Assembly (NCBI RefSeq): GCF_001598495.1
Contig: NZ_BCZB01000003.1
Coordinates: 1 to 64,000, forward strand
Source of the DNA: Neokomagataea thailandica NBRC 106555
Lineage (GTDB): Bacteria; Pseudomonadota; Alphaproteobacteria; Acetobacterales; Acetobacteraceae
Reading direction: 5' to 3'
Length of the DNA stretch: 64,000 nt
Position numbers and translations under genes: made by a program. Shown in pieces: positions 16,490 to 24,231 of the stretch (the first letter of the stretch is position 1; every line of letters starts with the position of its first letter). The notes under the pieces are model-generated. The model had not been told where the DNA came from, did no database searches, and was given only the letters and a program-made list of their open reading frames with translations.

Positions 16490-18598
16490 ATGTCTCATCA
16501 TAACATACTACGTATAGGGTGTTCCTGCGTTGCCTTTTTGGGGGGAATGCTTTGTAGTATGGGGGCGGGACATGCGCGTGATACGGGAGATCTTTTGCCT
16601 GTGCCGCAACGCGTTGTGTGGGGGAGTCGTGAGAGTGCGGTTGGTTCCGTGCAGGTGCTATGGGATACGCCGCCAACGCCGTTATTGAAGAACGCTGTTG
16701 CGCGTTTTGAGCAGCGTTTATCGCGTATAACGCGGAGCAAGGCAGGTCCAGCGTATGTGCTCCATGTGAGGGTTGGGCAGGATGCACAATATTTAACGCT
16801 GCATGAGCGTGAAGCCTATCATATGCACATAGGGGCGAGTGGTGGAACGCTGGATGCGAATGGTCCTGCGGGGGCGCTGCATGGCTTGGTGACGTTGCTG
16901 CAATTGGTGGAGTGTACATCTCGTGGGGCTGTGTTGCATGAGGCAGATATAACGGATGCGCCGCGCTTTGCTTGGCGGGGGTTAGTTTTGGATGTGTCAC
17001 GCCATTTTATAACCGTTGAGAGTGTTAAGCGGCAGTTGGATGCTATGGAGCTGGTGAAGCTTAATGTGCTTCACTGGCATTTAAGTGACGGCACGGGGTT
17101 TCGTGTTCAGAGCCATGTTTTCCCGAGGGTTAATAACGGAACGGCGTATTATACGCAGCAGCAAGTGCGTGAGATTGTAGCTTATGCTGCCGAGCGTGGT
17201 ATTCGGGTTGTGCCAGAAATTGATGTGCCCGGGCATGCTTATGCTCTTTTAAAAGCCTATCCACAATTGGCGGCGGAGCCTTTGCCGCAGCCGGGTTATG
17301 TTGGAGAGAAAACAAATCTCCCTGCAATGGATCCGACGAATCCTGAGACATTGCGCTTCATAAGTGCGCTTTATGCTGAAATGGAAAAGCTTTTCCCGGA
17401 TCTTTACTTCCATGCAGGAGGGGATGAAGTGGCGGCGCAGCAATGGGCTGATAATCCGCATATTCGTGCCTATATGGAAGCACGTCAGATCCCCAATGTT
17501 GCGGCGTTGCAAGGGCGGTTTACGGCGGAAGTTGCAAAAGTTTTAGGGCGGCAGGGGCGTATTATGATCGGGTGGGATGAGGTGAGTGCGGCGCCTGTTC
17601 CGAAGGAGGTTGTGATTGAGGGGTGGCGTGGTTCGAAATGGACGGCGCGTGCGGTACGCAGTGGTCATGATGTTTTGGTCTCTTCTGGGTATTATTTAGA
17701 TCTCCTGCGCCCTGCTGCGGAGCATTATTTGGTGGACCCATATGCTGTGACGATTGATGGTTTGACGCCCGAGCAGATTGCGGAAGCTAAGCCAAAGCCG
17801 AGTGCTTTTGTGGAAGCGTTTCGGCAAGAGCCAGATGAAGTGCCATTGAGTGCGGAGGAAGAGGGGCATGTTCTGGGAGCAGAGACGGCTTTATGGACGG
17901 AGTTAGTGTCTGATCCGATGCTGGATGCGCGTTTATGGCCGAGGAGTGCGGCGGTGGCTGAGCGTTTCTGGTCTCCCGCAGAAATACGCGATGTTGCGGA
18001 TATGGAGCGTCGTTTACCCGTTGTGCAAGCGGAGCTGGAAGCAACGGGGTTGCAGGCGCATGATCATGGTGTGTTCATGCGGCGTGCCTTGACGGGGGGG
18101 CATGAAGAGCTCGCTTTGGATCGTGTTTTAAGCGCGCTGATTCCAGCACCTAATTATGTTTTGAACAGGTTGCATGACCGTGGTGTGTTAGATGTGGAGC
18201 ACGGTCCTGTAGGTGTTGTGGACCCGGATGCTCCAGATGTCATACGGTTTAACGCATTAGCAATGCGTTATGAGCAGGGTGACCATACGCAGGAAGCTGA
18301 ATTACGTGGTTTTTTAACCCATTGGGCGCAGAGTGAGGAGGCTATGTTGCCGCTTTTGCATGCTTATCCGGCATTGTCCGTCCTGAAAGATGTTGTGCAT
18401 GATCTGCGGCTTGTTGCGCAGGCTGGGCTGGCGGGCTTGGATGGGCGCTCTCCTACGGCAGAAGAGATGTCGGCGGTGGAGCGTCAAGAGGTGTGGCGGC
18501 ATAATGCGTCCAATATGTTGTTGTCTGTGCGACGTCCACAAGCGCCTGGTGGGGTGATGGTTGGCATTGTTCCGGGTGTGCGGGCTTTGGTGCGGTAA
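16490..18598 (+). CDS. Secreted beta-N-acetylhexosaminidase, GH20
   Basis: A glycoside hydrolase of family 20 that removes terminal beta-linked N-acetylglucosamine or N-acetylgalactosamine, 702 residues. The N-terminus has a hydrophobic export signal ending near GHARD, so the enzyme is exported. A GH20 N-terminal domain (roughly residues 40-155) precedes the barrel. The barrel shows RGLVLDVSRHF, NVLHWHLSDG, EIDVPGHAYA and the catalytic Asp-Glu pair in FHAGGDEV; a tryptophan-containing VIEGWRG follows. ATG 16490 has GAGAAGG upstream. The next gene, a beta-lactamase-fold hydrolase, starts 9 bases after the stop, so the two are probably one transcript. The substrate may be chitin oligomers, glycans or muropeptides. 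Confidence 0.88.
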   Translation: MSHHNILRIGCSCVAFLGGMLCSMGAGHARDTGDLLPVPQRVVWGSRESAVGSVQVLWDTPPTPLLKNAVARFEQRLSRITRSKAGPAYVLHVRVGQDAQYLTLHEREAYHMHIGASGGTLDANGPAGALHGLVTLLQLVECTSRGAVLHEADITDAPRFAWRGLVLDVSRHFITVESVKRQLDAMELVKLNVLHWHLSDGTGFRVQSHVFPRVNNGTAYYTQQQVREIVAYAAERGIRVVPEIDVPGHAYALLKAYPQLAAEPLPQPGYVGEKTNLPAMDPTNPETLRFISALYAEMEKLFPDLYFHAGGDEVAAQQWADNPHIRAYMEARQIPNVAALQGRFTAEVAKVLGRQGRIMIGWDEVSAAPVPKEVVIEGWRGSKWTARAVRSGHDVLVSSGYYLDLLRPAAEHYLVDPYAVTIDGLTPEQIAEAKPKPSAFVEAFRQEPDEVPLSAEEEGHVLGAETALWTELVSDPMLDARLWPRSAAVAERFWSPAEIRDVADMERRLPVVQAELEATGLQAHDHGVFMRRALTGGHEELALDRVLSALIPAPNYVLNRLHDRGVLDVEHGPVGVVDPDAPDVIRFNALAMRYEQGDHTQEAELRGFLTHWAQSEEAMLPLLHAYPALSVLKDVVHDLRLVAQAGLAGLDGRSPTAEEMSAVERQEVWRHNASNMLLSVRRPQAPGGVMVGIVPGVRALVR

Positions 18599-18607
18599 GG
18601 GGGCGGG

Positions 18608-19789
18608 ATGATGGTGACAGGACAATCTACTGCATTAGGGCGTCGTGCGTTGTTGCGTGGTGGTGCTTTATGTATGGGTATAGGCGCTGTGCCGGTTGTG
18701 GGGTGTGCCGGCTCACGGTCGGAGCGCTTTTCTGCTGTGGATGCGCGCATAAGGCAGGCTGTCGGTGAAGGGCAATGTCCCGGGGCTGTCTTGGCGGTGG
18801 GGCATGCGGGGCAGGTGGTGCATCGTTATGTCTATGGGCATCGTTCGGTGTTGCCGAGTGTTCAGCCTATGCTGTGGCAGACGGTGTTTGATATGGCGTC
18901 TTTGACCAAGCCGTTAGTGACGGCTCTAGCTGTCATGCAATGTGTTGAGCGTGGGTTGGTGCGTGTTGATGATCCGGTGACGCATTATTTCCCAGAGTTT
19001 GGAGTGATGGGTAAAGACGCAATCACACTGCGTCTTTTGCTGACGCATTATTCAGGGTTGCCGCCTGATGTGCCTTTGCAAGCGCCGTGGAGTGGTAAAG
19101 AAGAGGCTGTGCATCTAGCAATGACGAGCCCTTTGGTTGCGCCGCCGGGTAGTCGTTTTTTGTATAGCGATATTAATTATATAATGCTGGGTCTGATCGT
19201 TGAAAAAGTCAGTGGTGTGGCTTTGAATGTTTATGCGCAAGACTTCATTCTAACGCCGTTAGGGCTTTCTCATTCTGGTTTCTTGCCAGAAGAGGGGGAA
19301 CGTACTGATATTGCGCCTACGCAGGTTGATGAAACGGGGCATGTATTGCAGGGCGTTGTACATGACCCGACTGCGCGGCGGATGGGGGGTGTTGCGGGGC
19401 ATGCAGGTTTTTTTTCAACGGCGGAGGATGTGTGTCAGTATGCTCAGTCGTTATTGGATCGTTTGAAGGGACGTGCAAGTCGGTTCCCGTTGAAGCAAAG
19501 TACTTTGGCGTCGATGGTTGTGCCGGAACAGCCTGAGGGAAAGGTGGATAAAAGAGGTTTTGGGTGGGATATTCAGACCTCGTTTTCGACGCCGCGTGGT
19601 GATATTTTTTCACCTCAATCCTTTGGGCATACGGGCTTTACGGGGACGTCTTTATGGGTTGATCCGGTGAATGAAAGTTATGTGGTGCTGCTGACTAATC
19701 GTGTGCATCCGTATGGTGGCCATAGTGTGGTGGCGTTGCGTCATGATGTGGCGACGTTATCGGCACGAGCGCTGGGCATGGTGAAGTAA
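18608..19789 (+). CDS. Beta-lactamase-fold serine hydrolase, exported lipoprotein-like
   Basis: A serine hydrolase of the class C beta-lactamase / penicillin-binding protein superfamily, 393 residues. The nucleophile motif SxxK is SLTK in FDMASLTKPLV, the second motif is YSD in FLYSDINYIM, and HTG in FGHTGFTG takes the place of KTG. The N-terminus has an RR-containing signal (GRRALLRGG) and a possible lipobox (VVGCAG), so it may be an anchored periplasmic lipoprotein. It follows the GH20 gene by 9 bases. Related proteins include esterases, D-aminopeptidases and peptidoglycan-acting enzymes. The pairing with a hexosaminidase favours a cell-wall or amino-sugar substrate, but this is inference. 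Confidence 0.8.
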   Translation: MMVTGQSTALGRRALLRGGALCMGIGAVPVVGCAGSRSERFSAVDARIRQAVGEGQCPGAVLAVGHAGQVVHRYVYGHRSVLPSVQPMLWQTVFDMASLTKPLVTALAVMQCVERGLVRVDDPVTHYFPEFGVMGKDAITLRLLLTHYSGLPPDVPLQAPWSGKEEAVHLAMTSPLVAPPGSRFLYSDINYIMLGLIVEKVSGVALNVYAQDFILTPLGLSHSGFLPEEGERTDIAPTQVDETGHVLQGVVHDPTARRMGGVAGHAGFFSTAEDVCQYAQSLLDRLKGRASRFPLKQSTLASMVVPEQPEGKVDKRGFGWDIQTSFSTPRGDIFSPQSFGHTGFTGTSLWVDPVNESYVVLLTNRVHPYGGHSVVALRHDVATLSARALGMVK

Positions 19790-19803
19790 AGCATTGGCAT
19801 TGA

Positions 19804-20433
19804 TCAATGATGCCATGCTGTTCCGGTGTAGAAAAAACGGCCGAGGCCAGCCGTGAAGAGCAGGCATCCATAGAGCGAGTGCTCAAGGCATGCCAGCCGC
19901 AATGAACGGTGTTGTGCGTAGCCTTGGGCGAAAAGGAAGCCGCCAATAAGGCATAAAATGATCGCTATAGGGTTTAAGAACAAAATATGTGCGAAGCCAA
20001 AGGTAACGGCGCTGATGATAATAAGAGCAAGAGTGCTGTTAAAGGCTGGTGCATAGCGAGTGAAAAGGAAATGCCTGTAGAGAACTTCTTGGGGCCATAC
20101 TGATAAAATTGGGTAAAGAAGCAAAACAATACCCCATAATTTAGGGTTTGTGCGTGGTAATGATAAAAAATCATGTGGAAATAGGAGGCGCGTCAGTAGC
20201 AATAGGCATGGGGCGAGTACGGCGAAGCGTATTAAGAGATGTTTGAGATGGGGTGTGAGCGGTTGTGCTGGAGGGGTAGCGTTATGGCGTGTGCGCCACC
20301 ACGCAAGGCCGGAGGCAAGCCAGAGGGTGCCAAAGAGCATGTACGGGCTGCGGAGTATCAGGAGGGCAAGGGGACCGCCGATGAAGAGCAGCATACATTC
20401 AACCATGAGGCGATGCTTCTTATGCGATGTCAT
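19804..20433 (-). CDS. CPBP-family intramembrane protein
   Basis: A membrane protein of about 209 residues with several hydrophobic helices. The C-terminal half matches the CPBP (Abi/CAAX protease) domain: a QEVLYRHFLF segment corresponds to the EExxxR motif, with Gln instead of the first Glu, and FGFAH supplies the second-motif histidine. Family members include Rce1-like proteases and many proteins of unknown role. ATG 20433 is preferred over the longer frame to 20478 because it begins just ahead of the first helix. It converges on the serine hydrolase gene. The Gln substitution makes protease activity uncertain. Confidence 0.65.
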   Translation of the reverse strand: MTSHKKHRLMVECMLLFIGGPLALLILRSPYMLFGTLWLASGLAWWRTRHNATPPAQPLTPHLKHLLIRFAVLAPCLLLLTRLLFPHDFLSLPRTNPKLWGIVLLLYPILSVWPQEVLYRHFLFTRYAPAFNSTLALIIISAVTFGFAHILFLNPIAIILCLIGGFLFAQGYAQHRSLRLACLEHSLYGCLLFTAGLGRFFYTGTAWHH

Positions 20434-20645
20434 GGTGGAAGACCTCTTTAAAGGTGATATGCGGATATGAAGCGGCAACGTAGAGTGTTTCGTGCAGTTT
20501 GCTCTGAGCTTACATAAAATCGTTCATAATGATGTGTAGGCATAGTGCGGTATTGAATGAATAAGAGGCACGTAACTGTACATGTGGCGCGTGGGGTATC
20601 TTTATAAAGGCATGGGGTGGGCGTGTTTCTTTGTTCGCGCGCGGC

Positions 20646-20756
20646 ATGCGTGACGTTGGGGATTTTTTACGTGATCTGCAAAAGCGCGAGCGTGCGAATC
20701 TGAAAGTACGTTTTCTTGGTGTATTTGCCCGCCTTCGTCAAAGGTGGAGTGAATGA
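20646..20756 (+). CDS. Possible small protein, 36 residues
   Basis: An ATG-started frame encodes a short, strongly basic peptide (MRDVGDFLRD..., then KRERANLKVRF, ending RQRWSE) that could form an amphipathic helix. It ends shortly before the inverted repeat and the sigma-54 promoter. No good ribosome site is visible and no family is recognised. Its length, charge pattern and codon use are suggestive but could be chance. Confidence 0.2.
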   Translation: MRDVGDFLRDLQKRERANLKVRFLGVFARLRQRWSE

Positions 20757-20772
20757 AATGTTAAGGTGTTAC

Positions 20773-20787
20773 CTTTCCCGGGGAAAG
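20773..20787. promoter_or_regulatory. Perfect inverted repeat upstream of the sigma-54 promoter
   Basis: CTTTCCC and GGGAAAG flank a single G. The centre is 26 bases ahead of the first base of the -24 element. It could be a binding site for an activator or repressor of the aldolase promoter. No regulator is encoded nearby. Confidence 0.3.
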
Positions 20788-20805
20788 TTATTCTTGAGGA
20801 GCGGG

Positions 20806-20821
20806 TGGCACGCATTTTGCA
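20806..20821 (+). promoter_or_regulatory. Consensus sigma-54 (RpoN) promoter
   Basis: TGGCACGCATTTTGCA matches the sigma-54 consensus TGGCACRNNNNTTGCW at every defined base, with the invariant GG and GC separated by exactly 10 bases. It faces the aldolase gene, whose start is about 160 bases downstream. Transcription would begin near 20832. An enhancer-binding activator such as an NtrC-type protein would be needed; none is in the window. Confidence 0.7.
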
Positions 20822-20979
20822 GACCATTATGGGGGGGAGAAGGCGGGTGCAACGTTCATATGTGTGGGGTTCAAGACACAGTTTAGAATTCTATGCGCTG
20901 CATATCTTGGGGGGAGTGCAAGAAGGGTGCATATCATGCGCCAAGAATGAAATGAGCGGCGTGAAGAGAGGGGCAGTTC

Positions 20980-21894
20980 GTGCAAATGCAGAATGATAGA
21001 CAGGAGATGGCCCGTCGCATTCAACGTGATCCGGGTTATCTTGCGGCTCTAGATCAGAGTGGTGGGTCTACTCCTTCGGCGCTAGCGACGTATGGTGTAT
21101 TGCCGGACGCCTATAAGACCGAAGAGGCTATGTTCGATGCGATACATGCCATGCGCTGTCGTATTATGACGGCTCCGGCCTTTTCTGGACAACAGGTTCT
21201 GGGCGCTATTTTGTTTGATCGTACATTGGGAGGGGAGGTTAAAGGTGTTTCTGTTCCGTCCTTCTTATGGCAAAAGCGGCGGATTGTTCCTTTTGTGAAA
21301 ATTGATCAGGGTTTGATGGCTGAGGCGCAGGGCGTACAGATGATGCGTCCATTGAGGGATGTAGGGACGTTGTTGGCGCGGGCCTCTGCTTTAGGGGTTT
21401 ATGGTACGAAGGCGCGTTCGGTGATTCATCGTGCAGATAAGGCTGGTATTGTCGCGGTAGTAGAACAACAGATTCGGTATGCTGAATGTGTTATAGAGGC
21501 TGGGTTGACGCCGATTTTGGAACCCGAGGTTTCAGTAAAGAGTTCAGAAAAATCTGAGGCTGAACATATATTACGGGATGTTTTATTGGATTATGTAGAA
21601 AAGCTTCCAGAAAGTAATAGAATTATTTTAAAGCTAACTTTGCCGGAAATTCCAAATCATTACGATGATCTGAACAATGATCCGCGTATATTGCGGATTG
21701 TGGCATTGTCTGGGGGGTATTCGTTAACAGATGCTTGCAATAGACTGGCGCGGAATAATGGGATGATTGCAAGCTTTTCTCGTGCGTTATTAGATCGTTT
21801 GCGAATATACCAAGATGATGCGGAGTTTAATGCGGTTTTAAAACAAGTATCTGATTCTATTTATGATGCATCGGTAAATAAAATTCTGGGTTAA
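20980..21894 (+). CDS. fda: Fructose-bisphosphate aldolase, class I
   Basis: It cleaves fructose 1,6-bisphosphate to dihydroxyacetone phosphate and glyceraldehyde 3-phosphate, or runs the reverse reaction, by a Schiff-base mechanism without metal. 304 residues. The family signature LAALDQSGGSTP is at the N-terminus; PFVKIDQGL and ILKLTLPEIP contain candidate lysines, with the Schiff-base lysine expected in the latter. The start is uncertain between GTG 20980, which has GAGAGGGG 6 bases upstream, and ATG 20986. It lies downstream of the sigma-54 promoter. The DUF421 gene follows after about 70 bases that hold a nested inverted repeat. Confidence 0.9.
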   Translation: MQMQNDRQEMARRIQRDPGYLAALDQSGGSTPSALATYGVLPDAYKTEEAMFDAIHAMRCRIMTAPAFSGQQVLGAILFDRTLGGEVKGVSVPSFLWQKRRIVPFVKIDQGLMAEAQGVQMMRPLRDVGTLLARASALGVYGTKARSVIHRADKAGIVAVVEQQIRYAECVIEAGLTPILEPEVSVKSSEKSEAEHILRDVLLDYVEKLPESNRIILKLTLPEIPNHYDDLNNDPRILRIVALSGGYSLTDACNRLARNNGMIASFSRALLDRLRIYQDDAEFNAVLKQVSDSIYDASVNKILG

Positions 21895-21902
21895 GGAATT
21901 TT

Positions 21903-21953
21903 CTGCCCGTATGTGCGTTGTTTTGCATGATTACAATTGTAACCTGCGGGCAG
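21903..21953 (+). promoter_or_regulatory. Nested inverted repeats between aldolase and DUF421 genes
   Basis: CTGCCCG (21903-21909) pairs with CGGGCAG (21947-21953), enclosing the perfect 12-base palindrome TTACAATTGTAA (21931-21942). The outer arms could form a terminator-like stem and the palindrome could be an operator. The DUF421 start is only 10 bases downstream. Confidence 0.35.
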
Positions 21954-21963
21954 GGCTATAGGG

Positions 21964-22719
21964 ATGATGTTTTTCGTATGGGTGGTGATTAAAGTCCTTA
22001 TTGGACTGATAATGGTTATAGGGTACTTGAACATTACGGGAAGGTCGCAGGTTTCTCAGATGACGCCTATAGACTTATTCGGTAATTTTATTATGGGTGG
22101 GGTTGTTGGTGGTATTTTATACAATGATAAAATAGATTTTTGGAAATATGTTTTTTTATTATTTTTATGTATTTTGGTTATGGCCTCTCTGAATTATTTA
22201 ACCCGGAAATGGGCTCTTTTGCGTAAGGCCAGTATTGGGCGTCCGATCCCAATTATTGAGAATGGACGTTTTGTTGTTCAAGCGTTTGAAGATCATAGAA
22301 GCCGGCTGGATATTCACGATCTGGCATCAAATTTACGGATGCAGGGTATTTTTGGGTTCGATCGTATTCAGTTCGCCCAGATTGAGCCGACAGGGAATAT
22401 CAGTGTTATTCAGGGGGATAAGACGCACCCTACACGCTTTGTTGTTTTCCGTGGAAAGCTGTTGCAGGCGGAGTTGGAGGCAGGGGAATTTGACGAGGAG
22501 TGGGTATTGCGTGAGCTTATGCTTGCAGGGGAAGGGGCGTTAGAACAGATTTTTTTGGCTGAGTGGTGTTATGAACGAATGGTGATTATTCGGAATGATG
22601 GTCAGATTATTCGGGGGCCGTTGCGTCCAGGGCGCTCGGTGAACGCCCAAAACCCTTTGCCTCTTAGCCGTGTAGAACAAATAGCTGCGCGGTCTTGGGG
22701 GGCTGTAGGCTTATCTTGA
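21964..22719 (+). CDS. DUF421 (YetF-type) membrane protein
   Basis: A membrane protein of about 251 residues. Three hydrophobic helices fill roughly the first 80 residues, with the conserved GRSQVSQMTPIDL segment after the first. A soluble C-terminal domain follows (IPIIENGRFV, DLASNLRMQGI, FDRIQFAQIE, then GNISVIQ), which is the typical YetF layout. Family members affect envelope or stress traits in some bacteria, but the biochemical function is unknown. The gene ends at a good intrinsic terminator. It may be co-transcribed with the aldolase gene, or separated from it by the nested repeat. Confidence 0.8.
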   Translation: MMFFVWVVIKVLIGLIMVIGYLNITGRSQVSQMTPIDLFGNFIMGGVVGGILYNDKIDFWKYVFLLFLCILVMASLNYLTRKWALLRKASIGRPIPIIENGRFVVQAFEDHRSRLDIHDLASNLRMQGIFGFDRIQFAQIEPTGNISVIQGDKTHPTRFVVFRGKLLQAELEAGEFDEEWVLRELMLAGEGALEQIFLAEWCYERMVIIRNDGQIIRGPLRPGRSVNAQNPLPLSRVEQIAARSWGAVGLS

Positions 22720-22733
22720 AGTAGCGTTTTTTT

Positions 22734-22772
22734 GTGCTGCCTTCTTTCGCAGAAAGCAGCACTGTGTTTTTT
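22734..22772 (+). terminator. Intrinsic terminator after the DUF421 gene
   Basis: GTGCTGC (22734-22740) pairs with GCAGCAC (22756-22762), with inner TTCT/AGAA pairs and a short loop. A run of six T follows at 22767-22772, overlapping the stop of the convergent porin gene. Confidence 0.8.
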
Positions 22773-24018
22773 AGAAACCAATGGTTGCGTCGCCGCCGAA
22801 GGTGAACATGCCGATATTGCGGTTGTTATTAAAGGGGCTTGTTCCGTTGAGGGAGCGGTCAAAACGGATTTCTGGGCGAAGGGCAAAGACACGAATACCG
22901 TGCCCAATGTTGGGACTATAGGTAGCGCCAAGGGTTAGGCCACCATATGTGGTGGGCGGGGCAGTTTCTGCAGGCGCATTACCTCCGAGGAAGGCATTCA
23001 TATAAGCTTGGTTGGTAAGGAAGCTGACGACGGAGAGGCCTGAGTTGTCACGAAAAATTTCGCCTCGGTAATTCAGGGTCCAGTGCGGGGTTACTTTATA
23101 GCTGGCATAGGTTACGAAGCTGTAGTTTTCAGCCCGTAGACCGACATCATGAAAAAAATTAAATTCTCCAGTGAGGGAAAGTTTGTCGTTTACTGTATAA
23201 TAAGCGGAAATATCGTTCCAGTAACGCTGTGCTGTATTTGCGCGTCGTCCGATGCTGGCAACGGCATCTTCTGGGCCAATGCGTGATAATTCGACGATAT
23301 TTAATTTTCCACCTGCGAGACCATTGAGGTTGAAGCCAAAATATCCGGCAGCAGCATTGTTGTTGTCATTTTTGCCGAAGGTTGTTTGATTGCCTGTATC
23401 GACCCCGAAGTTAAAGTCAAAGTGCGGATTGACGTGCAAGTGAAACATCGCGCCGAGATGTTCGAAGGGGACCGAATACTGTGCGGTATAAGCAAAGGTA
23501 TAGAAAGGGCGCGCAGTTGGTTCAATGACCTCTACGCCCATTGGGGCCTCAAGGATGCCTGCTTGAATATCTAAGCCGCCTGAGGTCAACACATTTAAAT
23601 GTGCATCCGCGTGGGCTTGGATAGGAAGAATTTGGTAACGGTTTGATGTAATTTTGTCGGAGACGCCCAGTAGGTGATAGTAACGGGCATCTGAACCGTA
23701 GAGTGCTTGAAGGGTAAAGCCAAATTGATTTTCAGCTTTGGTAGAGTCTACGGCTTTGGATAAGGTAAGATACAGTTGGTTTAACTGCATTTGGTTGGCG
23801 TGGTCAGATAAAAAATTCCCAAAATTGATACCGTTATCAGGGCGTGCGGGGTTGGCCATGATGCCGCCTTCTGCTTCCCCTTGTACTGTGATCCCTTGTA
23901 GCCATGTGTTGGAGCTGTCTTTGAATAGGGCAATTTGTGCTTTGGCGGGGGATGTAGACAGGATTGCTGCGATACCTGTTAGGGCCGTTAGGGAGAGAAG
24001 GCGGGTATATGAGGGCAT
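22771..24018 (-). CDS. Outer-membrane beta-barrel protein (OmpL/BBP2-like porin)
   Basis: A 415-residue exported beta-barrel protein. It starts with a Sec signal peptide ending near PAKAQ, then continues in alternating beta-strand sequence with many aromatic girdle residues, and ends in a C-terminal phenylalanine (DATIGF), the usual recognition signal for barrel assembly. The overall pattern (NFLSDHANQMQLNQLYL near the N-terminus, ILEAPMGVEVIEPTARPFYTF) resembles the BBP2/OmpL-like porin group. The next gene upstream on the same strand is amtB, about 210 bases away with a hairpin between, so it probably has its own promoter. The solute carried is unknown. Confidence 0.75.
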   Translation of the reverse strand: MPSYTRLLSLTALTGIAAILSTSPAKAQIALFKDSSNTWLQGITVQGEAEGGIMANPARPDNGINFGNFLSDHANQMQLNQLYLTLSKAVDSTKAENQFGFTLQALYGSDARYYHLLGVSDKITSNRYQILPIQAHADAHLNVLTSGGLDIQAGILEAPMGVEVIEPTARPFYTFAYTAQYSVPFEHLGAMFHLHVNPHFDFNFGVDTGNQTTFGKNDNNNAAAGYFGFNLNGLAGGKLNIVELSRIGPEDAVASIGRRANTAQRYWNDISAYYTVNDKLSLTGEFNFFHDVGLRAENYSFVTYASYKVTPHWTLNYRGEIFRDNSGLSVVSFLTNQAYMNAFLGGNAPAETAPPTTYGGLTLGATYSPNIGHGIRVFALRPEIRFDRSLNGTSPFNNNRNIGMFTFGGDATIGF

Positions 24019-24192
24019 AAAAAATGTCTCGCAATGCCTGAAAATAGCAGGGGAGAATGGTAAATGGAATTAACCTGAACCATTCTTATCTTTGGTTAGG
24101 TTAATAAATTTCATTTCAATTGTAAGGAGAAATTTTTATCAATGTTTCAACATTGGGCAGTTATGTGTTCAAAACGACACATAACCTAGGGT

Positions 24193-24220
24193 GTTCCATC
24201 CGGATGGTGCCGGATGGAAC
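24193..24220. terminator. Perfect inverted repeat after amtB
   Basis: GTTCCATCCGG (24193-24203) and CCGGATGGAAC (24210-24220) are perfect 11-base arms around a 6-base loop, 11 bases past the amtB stop. The stem is strong. No T-run follows in the amtB direction, so it may act as an mRNA 3' stabiliser or a factor-dependent terminator. Confidence 0.55.
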
Positions 24221-24231
24221 GGGTGTATTCT

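Larger units (their letters stand above)
20434..20979. other. Long intergenic region with a sigma-54 promoter
   Basis: About 546 bases lie between the CPBP and aldolase genes. The right half holds the inverted repeat and sigma-54 promoter listed separately, followed by a leader of about 150 bases rich in G-runs. The left half contains one weak small frame (20646-20756). No RNA gene is recognisable. A TTG-started frame at 20766-20996 was not accepted as a gene. Confidence 0.5.

Noticed and set aside
20766..20996. 76-codon frame across the sigma-54 promoter and aldolase leader
   Set aside because: TTG start, covers the promoter, overlaps the aldolase start, and its composition follows G-runs in the leader rather than protein sequence.
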